45,242 nucleotides of DNA from Thermomicrobiales bacterium (GTDB taxonomy: Bacteria; Chloroflexota; Chloroflexia; Thermomicrobiales; CADCWN01). Position numbers and translations under genes: made by a program. Shown in pieces: positions 31,321-40,278 of the stretch. A model generated the notes under the pieces. It ran no database searches and was not told where the DNA came from. It saw only the letters and a list, made by a program, of their open reading frames with translations. Within the stretch, counting starts at the first letter, position 1, and each line of letters begins with the position of its first letter. The stretch spans positions 2,508 through 47,749 of the forward strand of contig JAUJMV010000027.1 in the NCBI GenBank assembly GCA_030446685.1, given 5' to 3'.

Positions 31321-32736
31321 CAGCGGGCCGCTCGGGCGCTGGCCGCCGCTGAGGACGGCCTCGACGCTCAGGCGGCCGGCGGCGGTCTGCGCGGTGGCGC
31401 GGAAGGCCTCGGCGACCGGCGAGAGCGGGTCGGCGGCGACGATCGGCAGGCCGGCGTCGCCCCCCTCGCGCACCGCCGGGGCGAGCGGGATCTGGCCGAG
31501 CAGCGGCACGTCGTACCGCTTGGCGGCCCACTCGCCGCCCCCCTGCCCGAAGATCGCGTGCCGGCCGCCGCAGTCGGGGCAGACGAAGAAGCTCATGTTC
31601 TCGATGATGCCGAGGATCGGCACCTGGACCTCGCGGAACATCTGCAAGCCCTTGACCGCGTCGGCCAGGGCCACGTCCTGCGGCGTGGTGACGATGATCG
31701 CGCCGGAGAGCGGCAGGCGCTGGGTCAGGGTGAGCTGCACGTCGCCGGTGCCGGGGGGCAGATCGACCAGCAGGTAGTCGAGGTCGCCCCACTCCACGTC
31801 CGAGAGGAACTGGTTGATCAGTTGCGAGGCCATCGGGCCGCGCCAGATCACCGGCTTCTCCGGATCGACTAGGAAGCCGATGCTCATCACCTTGACGCCG
31901 TGCGCCTCCAGGGGCTGGAGCAGTTGCCGCGCCTTGCCGCCCGGCTCGGGCGAGGGGATCGAGCGCACGCGCGGCTGCCGGCCCTGGAGATCGAACATCA
32001 GCGGCATGCTCGGCCCGTAGACGTCGGCGTCGAGCAGCCCGACCCGCGCGCCGTCGAGCGCCAGCGCGACCGCCAGGTTGGTGGCGACGGTCGATTTGCC
32101 GACGCCGCCCTTGCCCGAGGCGACCGCGATCGTGTTCTTGACGCCCGGCAGGCCCATCTTGCCCGGCACGTTGGCGGTGGCGCGGACGTTGGCGGTCAGG
32201 GTTACGTCAACCCGCTCGACCCCCGGCACGGCCATGACCGCCGCGCGGACGTCGTTCTCGATCCGCTCCTTCAGCGGGCAGGCGGGCGTCGTCAACTCGA
32301 CGGTGATCGCGACGACCGGCCCCTCGACCGCGAGGCGCTTGATCATGCCGAGCTCGACCATCGGGCGACCGATCTCGGGATCCTGCACGGTCGCGACCGC
32401 GCGCCGGATCGCCTCCTCGAACGGGGTGCCGGGGTGTTCGAGCCCCGCGGTCGCCGGCGGCGGCGCGGCACCGGCGCCGTTACCGCCCCCGCTCCCAGGC
32501 GCCACCGGTAGGCCGGGGTGTTGCGGGGCGCCGCCCGGCCGCGGCAGCGTGAGACCGGGCGGCGCCCCCGTGGACGGCTTGCCGCCCATCACCGGCAGGA
32601 CGCGCTTCCGCTCGGCCTGCCCCGGCGCGGCCCCGGCCGCGGGGTCCACCGACCCGACCACCGGCGCGCCCTGGGGCGTACCCTGGCCCTGGTCGGCAGG
32701 CGGGCGCTGGATGCGCTTTCTCCCGAAGAATGGCAT
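31291..32736 (-). CDS. mrp: Mrp/NBP35-family Fe-S cluster carrier ATPase
   Basis: A 481-residue P-loop ATPase of the Mrp/ApbC family, which carries Fe-S clusters to target proteins. An unusual ~100-residue Pro/Gly-rich N-terminal extension (residues 10-100) precedes the MIP18/DUF59 domain (~105-185: DPEIGRPMVELGMIKRLAVE, TTPACPLKERIENDVRAAV). The deviant Walker A is VASGKGGVGKSTVATNLA (~205-222), with LLDADVYGPSMP and YLLVDLPPGTGDVQLTL. CPDC (~385, FFVCPDCGG) is the cluster-binding CxxC pair. ATG at 32736 follows GGGGGAGTAGACC. The last nine codons are the attachment site of the neighbouring element; the C-terminus is probably unchanged by it. It follows moaA on the same strand. Confidence 0.95.
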   Translation of the reverse strand: MPFFGRKRIQRPPADQGQGTPQGAPVVGSVDPAAGAAPGQAERKRVLPVMGGKPSTGAPPGLTLPRPGGAPQHPGLPVAPGSGGGNGAGAAPPPATAGLEHPGTPFEEAIRRAVATVQDPEIGRPMVELGMIKRLAVEGPVVAITVELTTPACPLKERIENDVRAAVMAVPGVERVDVTLTANVRATANVPGKMGLPGVKNTIAVASGKGGVGKSTVATNLAVALALDGARVGLLDADVYGPSMPLMFDLQGRQPRVRSIPSPEPGGKARQLLQPLEAHGVKVMSIGFLVDPEKPVIWRGPMASQLINQFLSDVEWGDLDYLLVDLPPGTGDVQLTLTQRLPLSGAIIVTTPQDVALADAVKGLQMFREVQVPILGIIENMSFFVCPDCGGRHAIFGQGGGEWAAKRYDVPLLGQIPLAPAVREGGDAGLPIVAADPLSPVAEAFRATAQTAAGRLSVEAVLSGGQRPSGPLIQIQRKKPV

Positions 32737-32755
32737 GGTCTACTCCCCCTGTACA

Positions 32756-32869
32756 ATTGCGGAGTGGCGATTGCGGATTGCGGACGATCACCCGCGATAG
32801 GCGACTGCCCCCCCGCTTGCGCCAGGCTAACCGTCCCTATTCCGCAGTCCGCAATCGCCACTCCGCAAT
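32756..32869. repeat. 29-bp inverted repeat between moaA and mrp
   Basis: Arms 32756-32784 and 32841-32869 are complementary at 28 of 29 positions, separated by 56 nt. The arms contain internal repeats of TTGCGGA. It occupies nearly all of the moaA-mrp gap and can form a long hairpin in RNA. It could be a small non-coding repeat element or an intercistronic RNA stem. Confidence 0.7.
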
Positions 32870-32873
32870 CAGA

Positions 32874-33934
32874 TCATCCGCCGATCTGCGACATGCCGCG
32901 CCCGACCGGCAGGACGCCGTCCTTCAGGCCGTGGCCCCAGGGCTTGCGCCAGACGCCCGCGCGGATCGCCGCGCGCAACTCGGCGTCGCCGGCCCCGGCG
33001 CGCAGCAGGGGGCGCAGGTCGAGCTCGTCGGCGCGCAGCAGGCAGAGGCGCAGCTTGCCCTCCGAGGTCAGGCGCATCCGGTTGCAGCCGGCGCAGAAGT
33101 TCTCGGTCACCGAGCTGATGAAGCCGACCGTGCCGGCCGCGCCGGGCAGGCGGTAGGGGCGCGCGGGGTCGGCGGGGTTGTCGTGTGGCTCGGGCGTCAG
33201 CGGCCCCCACCGCGCCTGGATGATCGCGCGGCTCTCGGCGGAGGGACCAGGCGCTCGTGCGCCACGTCGAAGACGCCGTCGAGCGGCATGATCTCGATGA
33301 AGCGCATCTGCCACGGGTGCGCGATCGTCAGCCCGGCGAGGTCGGCGACCTCGTGGTCGTTGAAGCCGCGCACGACGACGGCGTTGAGCTTGATCGGCGT
33401 GAGGCCGTGCTCCTCGGCGGCGCGGATGCCGTCGAAGACCTTGGCCATGTCGCCGCCGCGGGTGATGCGGCGGAAGCGATCCGGGTCGAGCGTGTCGATG
33501 CTGATGTTGACGCGGTCGAGCCCGGCGGCGGCGAGGCCCGCCGCCTGCTTCGCCAGCAGGATGGCGTTGGTCGTCAGCGCGACCTCCTCGACGCCCGGCA
33601 GGGCCTTGATCGCGCGGATCAGGTCGGGCAGGTTGGGCCGAATCGTCGGCTCGCCGCCGGTGAGGCGGAACTTGCGGAAGCCGAGCTCGGTCGTCAGCCG
33701 CACCAGGCGCAGCAACTCCTCGTCGGTCAGCAGCTCGTCCTTCGGGGCGAAGTGCATCCCGGTCGCCGGCATGCAGTAGACGCAGCGCAGGTTGCAGCGG
33801 TCGGTGAGCGAGATGCGCAGGTAGTCGATCCGCCGCCCGAAGCGGTCGAACGAGGGGCTGACGACGGCGGCGCCCTCGACGGGCGCCGCGCGCCTGGCGG
33901 GGATGATCAGCGGTCCGGTCTGCGGCACGGTCAC
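32874..33934 (-). pseudogene. moaA: GTP 3',8-cyclase MoaA (molybdopterin synthesis), one frameshift
   Basis: Radical-SAM enzyme that starts molybdenum cofactor synthesis by cyclising GTP. The radical-SAM cluster motif is in SLTDRCNLRCVYCMPATG (CxxxCxxC, ~49-56), the GGEP motif is in FRLTGGEPTIRP, and the second cluster site is FCAGCNRMRLTSEGKLRLCL (CxxC-x13-C). The product ends in Gly-Gly, as MoaA must. A single indel near 33240-33248 moves the frame between VAHERLV and PSAESRAIIQARWG; both sides are fully conserved. GTG 33934 is chosen because GGAGAAGCGCC precedes it; an in-frame GTG at 33961 is possible. No other moa genes are in the window. I take the shift to be a sequence error. Confidence 0.88.
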
Positions 33935-34217
33935 GGCGCTTCTCCACGGGGTCGCGCGCACGACTGACGCAAGCGCCCTGAACGTCGTTGGTCGGTCATC
34001 CGGCGGCGGTCCGGCCCGGCGTCTCGGCCTCGCGCGGTGCGTGCTCGATTGGCGGACGGCGGGAACCGGGGCAAGCGGCCGGACTTTCTATACAAAAGGG
34101 TAACAAAATCCCCCGATTGCGTCAACCTGGGCGGGGGGCTGAAGGCCGAAGGCGGGCAGGCCCGCGCCCGCCCGTCGGCGGGCGCTTCGGCCCTGAATCG
34201 CCGCCCGCCACCAGCGA

Positions 34218-35113
34218 CTAGCCGCGCAGCACCAGCGCGAGGATGACGAGCACCACGACGAGCAGGAGCAGCAGCGCCACGCCGATGCCCAGCCCGCGGC
34301 GGGAGCGCGGCGCGGACGGCGCGGCGAGGGACTGTAGGGCGGCGCCAGGGGCGCGTCGACGGGGCGGGCCGGCTCGCTCGTCCGCGTGGCGCCGGGCCCG
34401 TAGGAGGGCGGGGCGGACGAGCCGGGCGACGGGTCGAATTGCTGCGCGTCCGGGTCGGCCCCGCGCGCGACGGGCGGCGGCGCGACGGCCGGGGGCGGCT
34501 GGGGACGGCTGCGGATCGGCTCGGCAACGGGCGACGGTGGGGCGGGCCGCTCGCTCACCCGGGGCGGCTCCTGCCGAACCGGCGCGGGCGGGGGGCGGCG
34601 CCGGCGGCTCCACGCGGGACGGCGCGGGGCGCGCCGCCTCCGCCGCGGGCCGGTGGTCGGCGCGCTCGCGCTCGACCGGGGCGGGGGCGGGCGGCGGGGC
34701 GGGGCGCGCGGCGGCCGGGGGGTGGCCGGGGCGATGTCCGGCGGCGCGGGCGGCGGGGACGCGGGCGAGGCGTCGCGCAGGCCCTCGGCCGTGAAGGTGC
34801 GCGTCGGCTCCTCCGCCGCCCGCAGGCGCACCGCGAAGGCGGCGTTGCCGCCGATGCCGATGATGTCGCCGTCGCGCAGGACGTGCTCGCCCGCGATCGG
34901 CGTGCCGTTGACGAGGGTGCCGGTGGTGCTGCCGTTATCGCGCAGGATCAGGGCGTCGCCCTCCCGCCGGACTTCGGCGTGCTTGCGCGAGACGGTCGGG
35001 TCCTTGATGGCGATGGTGTTCTCGTTGCGCCGCCCGATGGTCACGACGGGCTGGTCCAGGTCGAACTCTTGCCCGGCGACCGGCCCCGCATTCCCGATCA
35101 GCTTCGCGTCCAC
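34218..35113 (-). pseudogene. FHA-domain membrane protein, frameshifted in the Pro-rich linker
   Basis: Starts at GTG 35113 (AAGGAGG 6 nt upstream). Residues ~1-95 are an FHA domain, which binds phosphothreonine: VVTIGRRNENTIAIKDPTVS, RKHAEVRREGDALILRDNGS and GTLVNGTPI contain the conserved G-R, S-x-x-H and N-G residues. A long Pro/Ala/Arg-rich linker follows, and the last ~40 residues, in another frame, are PSAPRSRRGLGIGVALLLLL then VVVLVILALVLRG, a C-terminal transmembrane anchor ending at 34218. At least one indel (near 34335-34345, possibly a second near 34595) separates head and tail. It is probably a cytoplasmic FHA head tethered to the membrane, reading the output of a Ser/Thr kinase; no kinase is in the window. 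Confidence 0.75.
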
Positions 35114-35203
35114 TCTCGGCCTCCTTCGCGCCGCTCCCGACCGGTGGCCCGGCCCCCGCGGCGGTAATCGCTCAGGGTCTGTTCTCCCACCCTGCCGGAG
35201 CAC

Positions 35204-35209
35204 ATTATA
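35204..35209 (-). promoter_or_regulatory. candidate -10 box for the FHA gene
   Basis: A perfect TATAAT on the minus strand, 90 nt before the GTG start. No good -35 is found at 16-18 nt, so an activator or extended element may be needed. Confidence 0.4.
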
Positions 35210-35499
35210 GGTGGGAGGGAAACCGCGACTTCCACGGGCGCGCCCGCCCGGTGCTGGCCACGACGCGGGGGCGGGGCAACCGGCCGGTGCGATCCCCGCG
35301 CCGCCTAGCCCGACGGCGCACACGACGGCAGACGTGGGAAACCTTGCCCCATGCGGGCACCTGCCCAAGTAAATCTGGTTCACGATTTCATCGACCGCTG
35401 TTTGAGAGTCAGACCCTAATTGCAGATAGCCTTGACGGGCAAACTCTCCTACGCCGCGCGATTAGCTCCGTGGGGCTAAAGTTGAGATAAGAGAGTATC

Positions 35500-35895
35500 T
35501 CAAAGTCCGAGCGCGATCCTGGCATCGCCGCCAATGGCTCTCCAATCTTCTCTGCGATACCATTCTGCGGCTGCGGGATGGTGTCGCAGCACTCGGGCAA
35601 CTACGTCAGCTGAACGTCCACTGACACTTCCAAGCCACTGTCGACTAAACATCCGCTGTCTCCAGCGCTCCCAGATGACCTCGCACCTGAAAAAGCGCTG
35701 TCGCTGCATCCTCCAACAGTCCCTCTTGCCCCGTATTCCCAGCGTGGGCGGCTATCACCTGAATGAAGTGCAGTGGGCTGTTAAGCGCATCGTAGCCGCT
35801 TACCCGATATGCGTCACGGTCGAGCAAGTGAGTCTGCATGTGGCTCCGTGTACCATAAGCGCCTGGACCGCCGCACGGTCGTACACTTAGCGCCC
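35500..35895 (-). pseudogene. hypothetical protein, frameshifted
   Basis: One frame reads GAYGTRSHMQTHLLDRDAYR, RVSGYDALNSPLHFIQVIAA, HAGNTGQEGLLEDAATALFQ and VRGHLGALETADV, then after an indel near 35650 another frame gives SVSGRSADVVARVLRHHPAA and EWYRREDWRAIGGDARIALG to the stop at 35500. Together this is a normal-looking protein of ~125 residues. I do not recognise it. The hairpin at 35482-35503 touches its stop. Confidence 0.4.
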
Positions 35896-36141
35896 AAGGC
35901 GGGTTGCGCGCCCGATGCCGTAAACATGAAGAGGTGGCTCGGACTCAGGCACAATCACGCGCAGCGGCCATGTTCGCCCCGGCCCGCGATTCATCGGCGT
36001 CCGCCAAATGGAAGACGAGGGTTCGCAACAGCGACCCTGGCTGCCCAAGCCACAACACGTCCCAGGCTGTAGATCGCGTCCAGGCATCATCCCATCAGGG
36101 GCCCTCTTCCTCTCCGAAACCTTCCGGCCATGCTTGCGCGA

Positions 36142-37631
36142 CTAACAGCCTATCCGGAAGGTGTGGGGTCCTAGATGATCAGGCGATTCGAACCGAGGTA
36201 GTTGCGCTCTGCTGGTTGAACCAGCTGTGCGCGCCTTCCACCACCCATCGCGCCGATGGTCACGACGCTGGCTGATGTATAGCATGCCCCACGCGGTGGT
36301 CGAGGGTCGTAGCGGTCCAGGCGAGGTGCCGCTCCTGGTCCGGAGCCGGCGGCGGGAGGAGCACCGCGTCGAGCAGGTCGGCGATCATGTCGTGGCGGTT
36401 TGCATCGGCTGGCGCCGCATTTCGGCGGTCGGGTTCGCCTCGCGCTCGGCTCCCGCCGCCCTTTTTACCCAGCACCGTCTGACGGCCCCGTCGGCGGCCT
36501 AATCGCTGCAGGCCGATCTCGCCGTCGTACTCGGTGAGCAGGCGCGCCCACTCCCGCCGCCGTACTCCACCCATTCTGCAGCCGGTCATGGGCGGTGGAC
36601 TTGGGGCCGAACTTCCGCGGCCAGGGCGCCCACTGCGCGCCGGTGCGCGCCAGCCGGGTCGAGGATCGGCCGGTCATCGTTGCGGTTGCGCCCGACCTCG
36701 CGGGGCTTGTCGAACGGCCGGCCCCTTGGGCGTCGCCGATCCAGATCGTTCTTCGCGTGCGGCCTGGGATGACACAGCCGCCGCCTTTCGCCGTGCAGAT
36801 CGGCGAGAGCTGCTGATGATCGTCGAAATCGCCAGCTCGGCGCCGACGAGCAACATACGTGGCGCGACGGCGCGACGCCTCAACAGGGTTTTCGTATACT
36901 TCGGCAAGCGGTGGTCTCGGTTTACTGTTCTGGCATGCCCTGCTCATCGTTGACGAGACCTGCGACCTGCCGCCCTCCGATCGTCTTCGCCCAACCTGAT
37001 CGGCAAGGCTCGAGGCGCCGCTGTCTGAGCGGCCGGCGGCGATCCGCGACCACTGGTGAGATCGCGCGTCCAGGCGAACGCGTTCGCCGCGGCGTATCAC
37101 GCGGCGCGGCTCCTCCCATGGCTTCCGACGGTCATGTCGAGCATCTGGTAGGAGTTGCGTTCCAGTAGGTCTCCGAAGACGGGGCCCGCGCGCCGCCTTC
37201 ATGCCGAAGTGGCTCGGGGAGCTATCCGCCTCTTGGGCACGGCGTACCACGGCATCTCCCAGCCCATGGGCGATCCCTGAACGGAGAACACCGCCAAAGC
37301 CTCGGCGTTCGTCCGGCCTGGCAGCCCTCGCACTTCGGCGGCGCGGCCGGCCCTGTGGTACGACGCGGTTGTGCGGAAGGAGGAGATCCGGATCTGCCTC
37401 GAAGCGGCGTCGCCGAGATCGATCATGGTGGCTCGGCGGGTTCTTCGTCTACGCCCTCGCCGCTTAGCGGGCTGCGCCTGCCATGCCGCGGTCCACGATC
37501 GGTGGTACGGCTGGGCGGATGTCCGCGATCGCATCGCGATTTCCCCGCATTAGGTGTCCGGCGTGGTGTGAGCCGATCCGGCGGGGAGATTTGGGGGAAG
37601 GGATTCGAACTCTTTTCGGATAGGCTGTTAG
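36142..37631 (-). mobile_element. decayed IS5-like insertion sequence
   Basis: A 15-bp inverted repeat, CTAACAGCCTATCCG at 36142-36156 and its complement at 37617-37631, marks possible ends. Between 36170 and 36760 on the minus strand are scattered pieces of an IS5-type DDE transposase: LARTGAQW and FGPKSTAHDRLQ (N-terminal block), WARLLTEYDGEIGLQRLG, NRHDMIADLLDAVLLP and RRWVVEGAHSWFNQ (the E-x-x-H/W-x-N region of the C-terminus), in different frames and with missing parts. GCTTGCGC occurs just outside both ends (36132 and 37631) and could be a target duplication. The right third (36800-37600) has no recognisable content. Confidence 0.5.
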
Positions 37632-38131
37632 CTTGCGCTCTGCGAAGGCGGCGCCACGACAGGGATCGAGGTGCAGTTCTGGCAGTAGGGGACAGGCCGC
37701 CCCCTCCGGATCCCCGCGCCCCTCGTCCACACCAGCGGGTTTTGGGGGGAGCGATCGGCTTTCGATGCGACGCTTCGACGCGCGATGGCGTCCCAGAGGC
37801 CGCTCAGGGGAGGCGCTGGTCCTCGAGGGTGCAGACGGCGACAACCAGCAGGTCCAGCGGTCGGCTGCCCGGGTGGCGGACCCGGGGCGCGCAATTGAGC
37901 ACCTGTTTCACAGAATACCGGCGGATAGGCGCGCCAGGCTGTCGCCCGCGCGCCACCAGAGCCAGAGTGCTTCGCCGGGGAGCCCGGCTTGCGCGTCCCG
38001 CGCCCGCGCCGACTGCCTTTCGTCGCCTGCGCGCAGCCGCCCACATCCGGACTGACCGAGCGCATCCTCCACCGTCTGTTCCGCGGTCGGCACGGGCTGG
38101 CGGCGGGGTCCGGCAGGCGAACTTTCGCGGC

Positions 38132-38193
38132 GGTGATCGCCCCGCGCCCGTGGGGGCAGGCGGTGTCGCGGGTCCGCCGCACCAGCGTGGCGC
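38132..38193 (+). other. 62-bp fragment matching the HAD-IB phosphatase gene
   Basis: About 57 of 62 positions match 42876-42938, coding for FAAVIAPR...GQAV.RVRR. The flanks do not align well. It may be a third, badly degraded read of the same locus or a paralog remnant. Confidence 0.5.
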
Positions 38194-39003
38194 GGCGGGG
38201 CACCCAGGTCTGGAGTGGGTGGTAGCCGGCGTCTGCTCTCTGTCCCTGCATATGTGACTGTGCTCGTCCTCGCGAGGCGCACGGGACGTCGACGAGTTCG
38301 CGCGCCCAAGCCGGCTGACTGGAACAATTAGGCGGTACCAACCGCTCGGGGGGGGGGGGCTCGCGCGCAGCGCGCCCGGGGCGTCGTAGATCGGCGGCCA
38401 TCGGCCAGCTGCTAAGGGCGCGTAGTCGCCTATGGGCGAGGGCACTAGAGGCTGCCCCAGCCACGGCGATGGATGCTGCTCCAGGGCCGGCCCGGCCCGC
38501 TGGGCAGGGTCGGCTATCCGAAGAGTCGCCCCGCCGCCGACACCCATCGGCGTCGCGCGCTTCGCCGCGCCGCAATCATTCATGGGGGAGTCCACGATGA
38601 TAGCCTCGCCACTACCCCCGGCGCGCACCTTGGGCCGCCTGACCCAGCGGGAACGTTCTTCGCCACCGCATAATGTTTCGCGGCGGATGATCCGCGTTGG
38701 TGTGCGCGACTTCAAGGCCGCAATGCAATGCTCAGTGAACTCTTGAATAACCGCGTCGGGTAGAGGCGGTCGCAGGCCTCGAGAACCTGGCGGCGTATAC
38801 CAATCGTGATCCTCACCGTATTGATGCTTCAGCGAACCCCCTCGATCTCGCGTCGCCAGCTGAATGTGGACGCGCTTCGCCACAACCGTCCGGACTTGTG
38901 CGCGCGAGCGGCGCGCGGCAGCGACCAAGCGACTTCGGATCATCGGTCCGGTCGACAGGCTGCGCCTAAATTGGCGACCGGCGTCGCCGAGCAGTTCAAG
39001 CCC

Positions 39004-39073
39004 TACGCCTGGCAGGACGCTGCGACCTTTTGGTCCGCAACCAAACGCTCTATCCTCTGAGCTACAGGTGCGC
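39004..39073 (-). pseudogene. tRNA-Arg (anticodon GCG) broken by small indels
   Basis: Read leftward: CTGTAGCTCAGAGGATAGAG is a normal D-arm and TTTGG-TTGCGGA-CCAAA is a normal anticodon arm with anticodon GCG. The 5' acceptor strand has two extra bases (GCGCACCTG for GCGCCTG, pairing with CAGGCGT). The T-arm reads GCAGCGTCCTGCC, where GCAGGTTCGAGTCCTGCC is expected, so the T-loop GTTCGA is largely gone. A tRNA of this shape could not work; small insertion/deletion errors explain it. Confidence 0.7.
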
Positions 39074-39258
39074 CTGCTCCGTCACCGGAGCGATCATGAT
39101 GATAGCAGATCACCGGGGGCCGTGCTGCTGGGACCGCCGTCACCTCGTCAGCGCCCGGCGGAGATCGCGGTCGACAGCCCCGTTGCTGCGCGGCACCTCT
39201 TCTTAACCGCTTAGCAGGCGGCCCTATCGACCTCTCTGGCACCTTCCCCGATTGTGGC

Positions 39259-39340
39259 TGGTGTGGCGTCCGGCAATTCGAACCCCCGGAGCTTGCGCTC
39301 TGCCAAGACAGCCGCCATCGTCCACTCGGTCACACAGAGC
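39259..39340 (-). pseudogene. class II tRNA, probably tRNA-Ser(GGA), broken anticodon arm
   Basis: Read leftward: GTGACCGAGTGGACGATGGC is a Ser/Leu-type D-arm, GAGC-GCAA-GCTC is a class II variable arm and GGGGGTTCGAATT a T-arm. Between them GGCTGTCTTGGCAG lacks about five bases of the expected GCTGTC-TTGGAAA-GACAGC anticodon arm. The acceptor ends GTGTGAC/GCCACAC also mismatch once. Assignment to Ser is by restoring the gap. Confidence 0.5.
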
Positions 39341-39528
39341 ATGAGTATAGCGCCATAGGGCTGTCGAGGGTCGCTAAGAGGGTTGCGCAGGCAGCAGATA
39401 CGGCGAATTCGCCCTGCTGGCGGCGCCGTGACCGCCGGCGAGCGATTGCGCGTCCCAGCCTCGACCGCCGCGTTACCGCGCGCCGAATGTCCGCCGCCGC
39501 CCCTCGCGGCGAGGGGCGTTCCCCGCTC

Positions 39529-39537
39529 TGGTATACT
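39529..39537 (+). promoter_or_regulatory. extended -10 promoter before the phosphatidyltransferase gene
   Basis: TGGTATACT gives an extended -10 (TGnTATACT). It lies about 55 nt before the coding remnants of the CDP-alcohol phosphatidyltransferase. No clear -35, as is allowed for extended -10 promoters. Confidence 0.45.
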
Positions 39538-39589
39538 ACCTCGGCTTGCGCGGCAGGGCGGCCCGACCGTCCACCGGGCCGGGGCGCGG

Positions 39590-40180
39590 AGTCGGCGGGT
39601 TCGCGCCAACCTCATCCTTGGGCCGCCTGATCCTCTTCTTCGCCACCCTGGGGATGAGCGCCGCCGCCTCCCGCTGGTGGCTGGCGGCCCTGCTGTGATC
39701 GTCGTCATCGCCAGCGACGCGCTCGACGGCTACTGGCGCGACGGCGGCAGCCAGCGACCGGCTCGGTGGTCGACATCGCCGGCGCGCGTAGTGGAGCAGT
39801 GCTGCTGGATCGTCTTCGCCCACCTCGGGGCTGATCGGCGTCTGGGGCCGCTGCTGGTGGTCACGCGCGGCATCGCGGTCGGCGCTGCGCGGCATGGCGC
39901 GGGGCGCACCGCGTTCGGCCCCAAGACGACGCTGCCGGTCACCGAGTGGCTGACCGCCTCGCGCTTCATGCGTGAGTTCTACGGCACGCGCGCTCGGCGT
40001 TCGTCTTCCTCTGTTCGGCGCGCCCGCCTGCCGGGCGCGGAGTTCGATCCTCGATCTCCTCCGGTAGCGGGCCGCCGCCTCGGCTGGTTCTTCGTCTACG
40101 GCTCGCTGGTGCTGACGGTCGCGCGCGGGCTGCCGGTGGTCTTCGACGCCTCCATCAGCGGCGCCGCCGGGCGCGGGGGC
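39590..40180 (+). pseudogene. CDP-alcohol phosphatidyltransferase, many small deletions
   Basis: Pieces in all three frames rebuild the family: LGRLILFFATLGMSAAASRW (first helix), VIVVIASDALDGYW (start of the DGxxAR...GxxxDxxxD motif), VVDIAG then RVVEQCCWIVFAHLG, LLVVTRGIAV, FGPKT, WLTASRFMREFYG and LGWFFVYGSLVLTVARGLPV. Such enzymes swap CMP of a CDP-lipid for an alcohol such as glycerol phosphate or inositol phosphate. The conserved order of blocks with frame jumps every 50-100 nt points to sequencing deletions, not mutation. With the following HAD phosphatase and HtrB/PatA-like acyltransferase it suggests a phospholipid or phosphatidylinositol-mannoside-like pathway. Confidence 0.65.
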
Positions 40181-40278
40181 GGTCGTCGAAGGTCGACCAG
40201 TCGCGGAGCCTGGCACGACAGGTACGCCCCTCCTGCGCCCCTGGCGGTCCCCACTTGCCGGCGTCCGACCTCGCGCCC

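Larger units (their letters stand above)
35210..39521. other. 4.3-kb stretch of poor or decayed sequence with no intact gene
   Basis: No open frame here has sustained protein-like character. Recognisable pieces are a frameshifted small gene, an IS5-like remnant, a fragment like the HAD-IB gene and two damaged tRNA genes (listed separately). Base composition is less GC-rich than the rest. A hairpin TTGAGATA/TATCTCAA lies at 35482-35503 and a G-run of about 12 at 38348-38359. The leftward open frame at 37804-38943 shows no recognisable domain. Damage by small indels is the common feature. Confidence 0.6.

Noticed and set aside
37590-37631. A tRNA 3' end (GAGTTCGAATCCCTTCCCCC read leftward)
   Set aside because: It has a T-arm-like string but no anticodon arm, D-arm or acceptor partner within 100 nt. 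It may be a remnant, not a gene.
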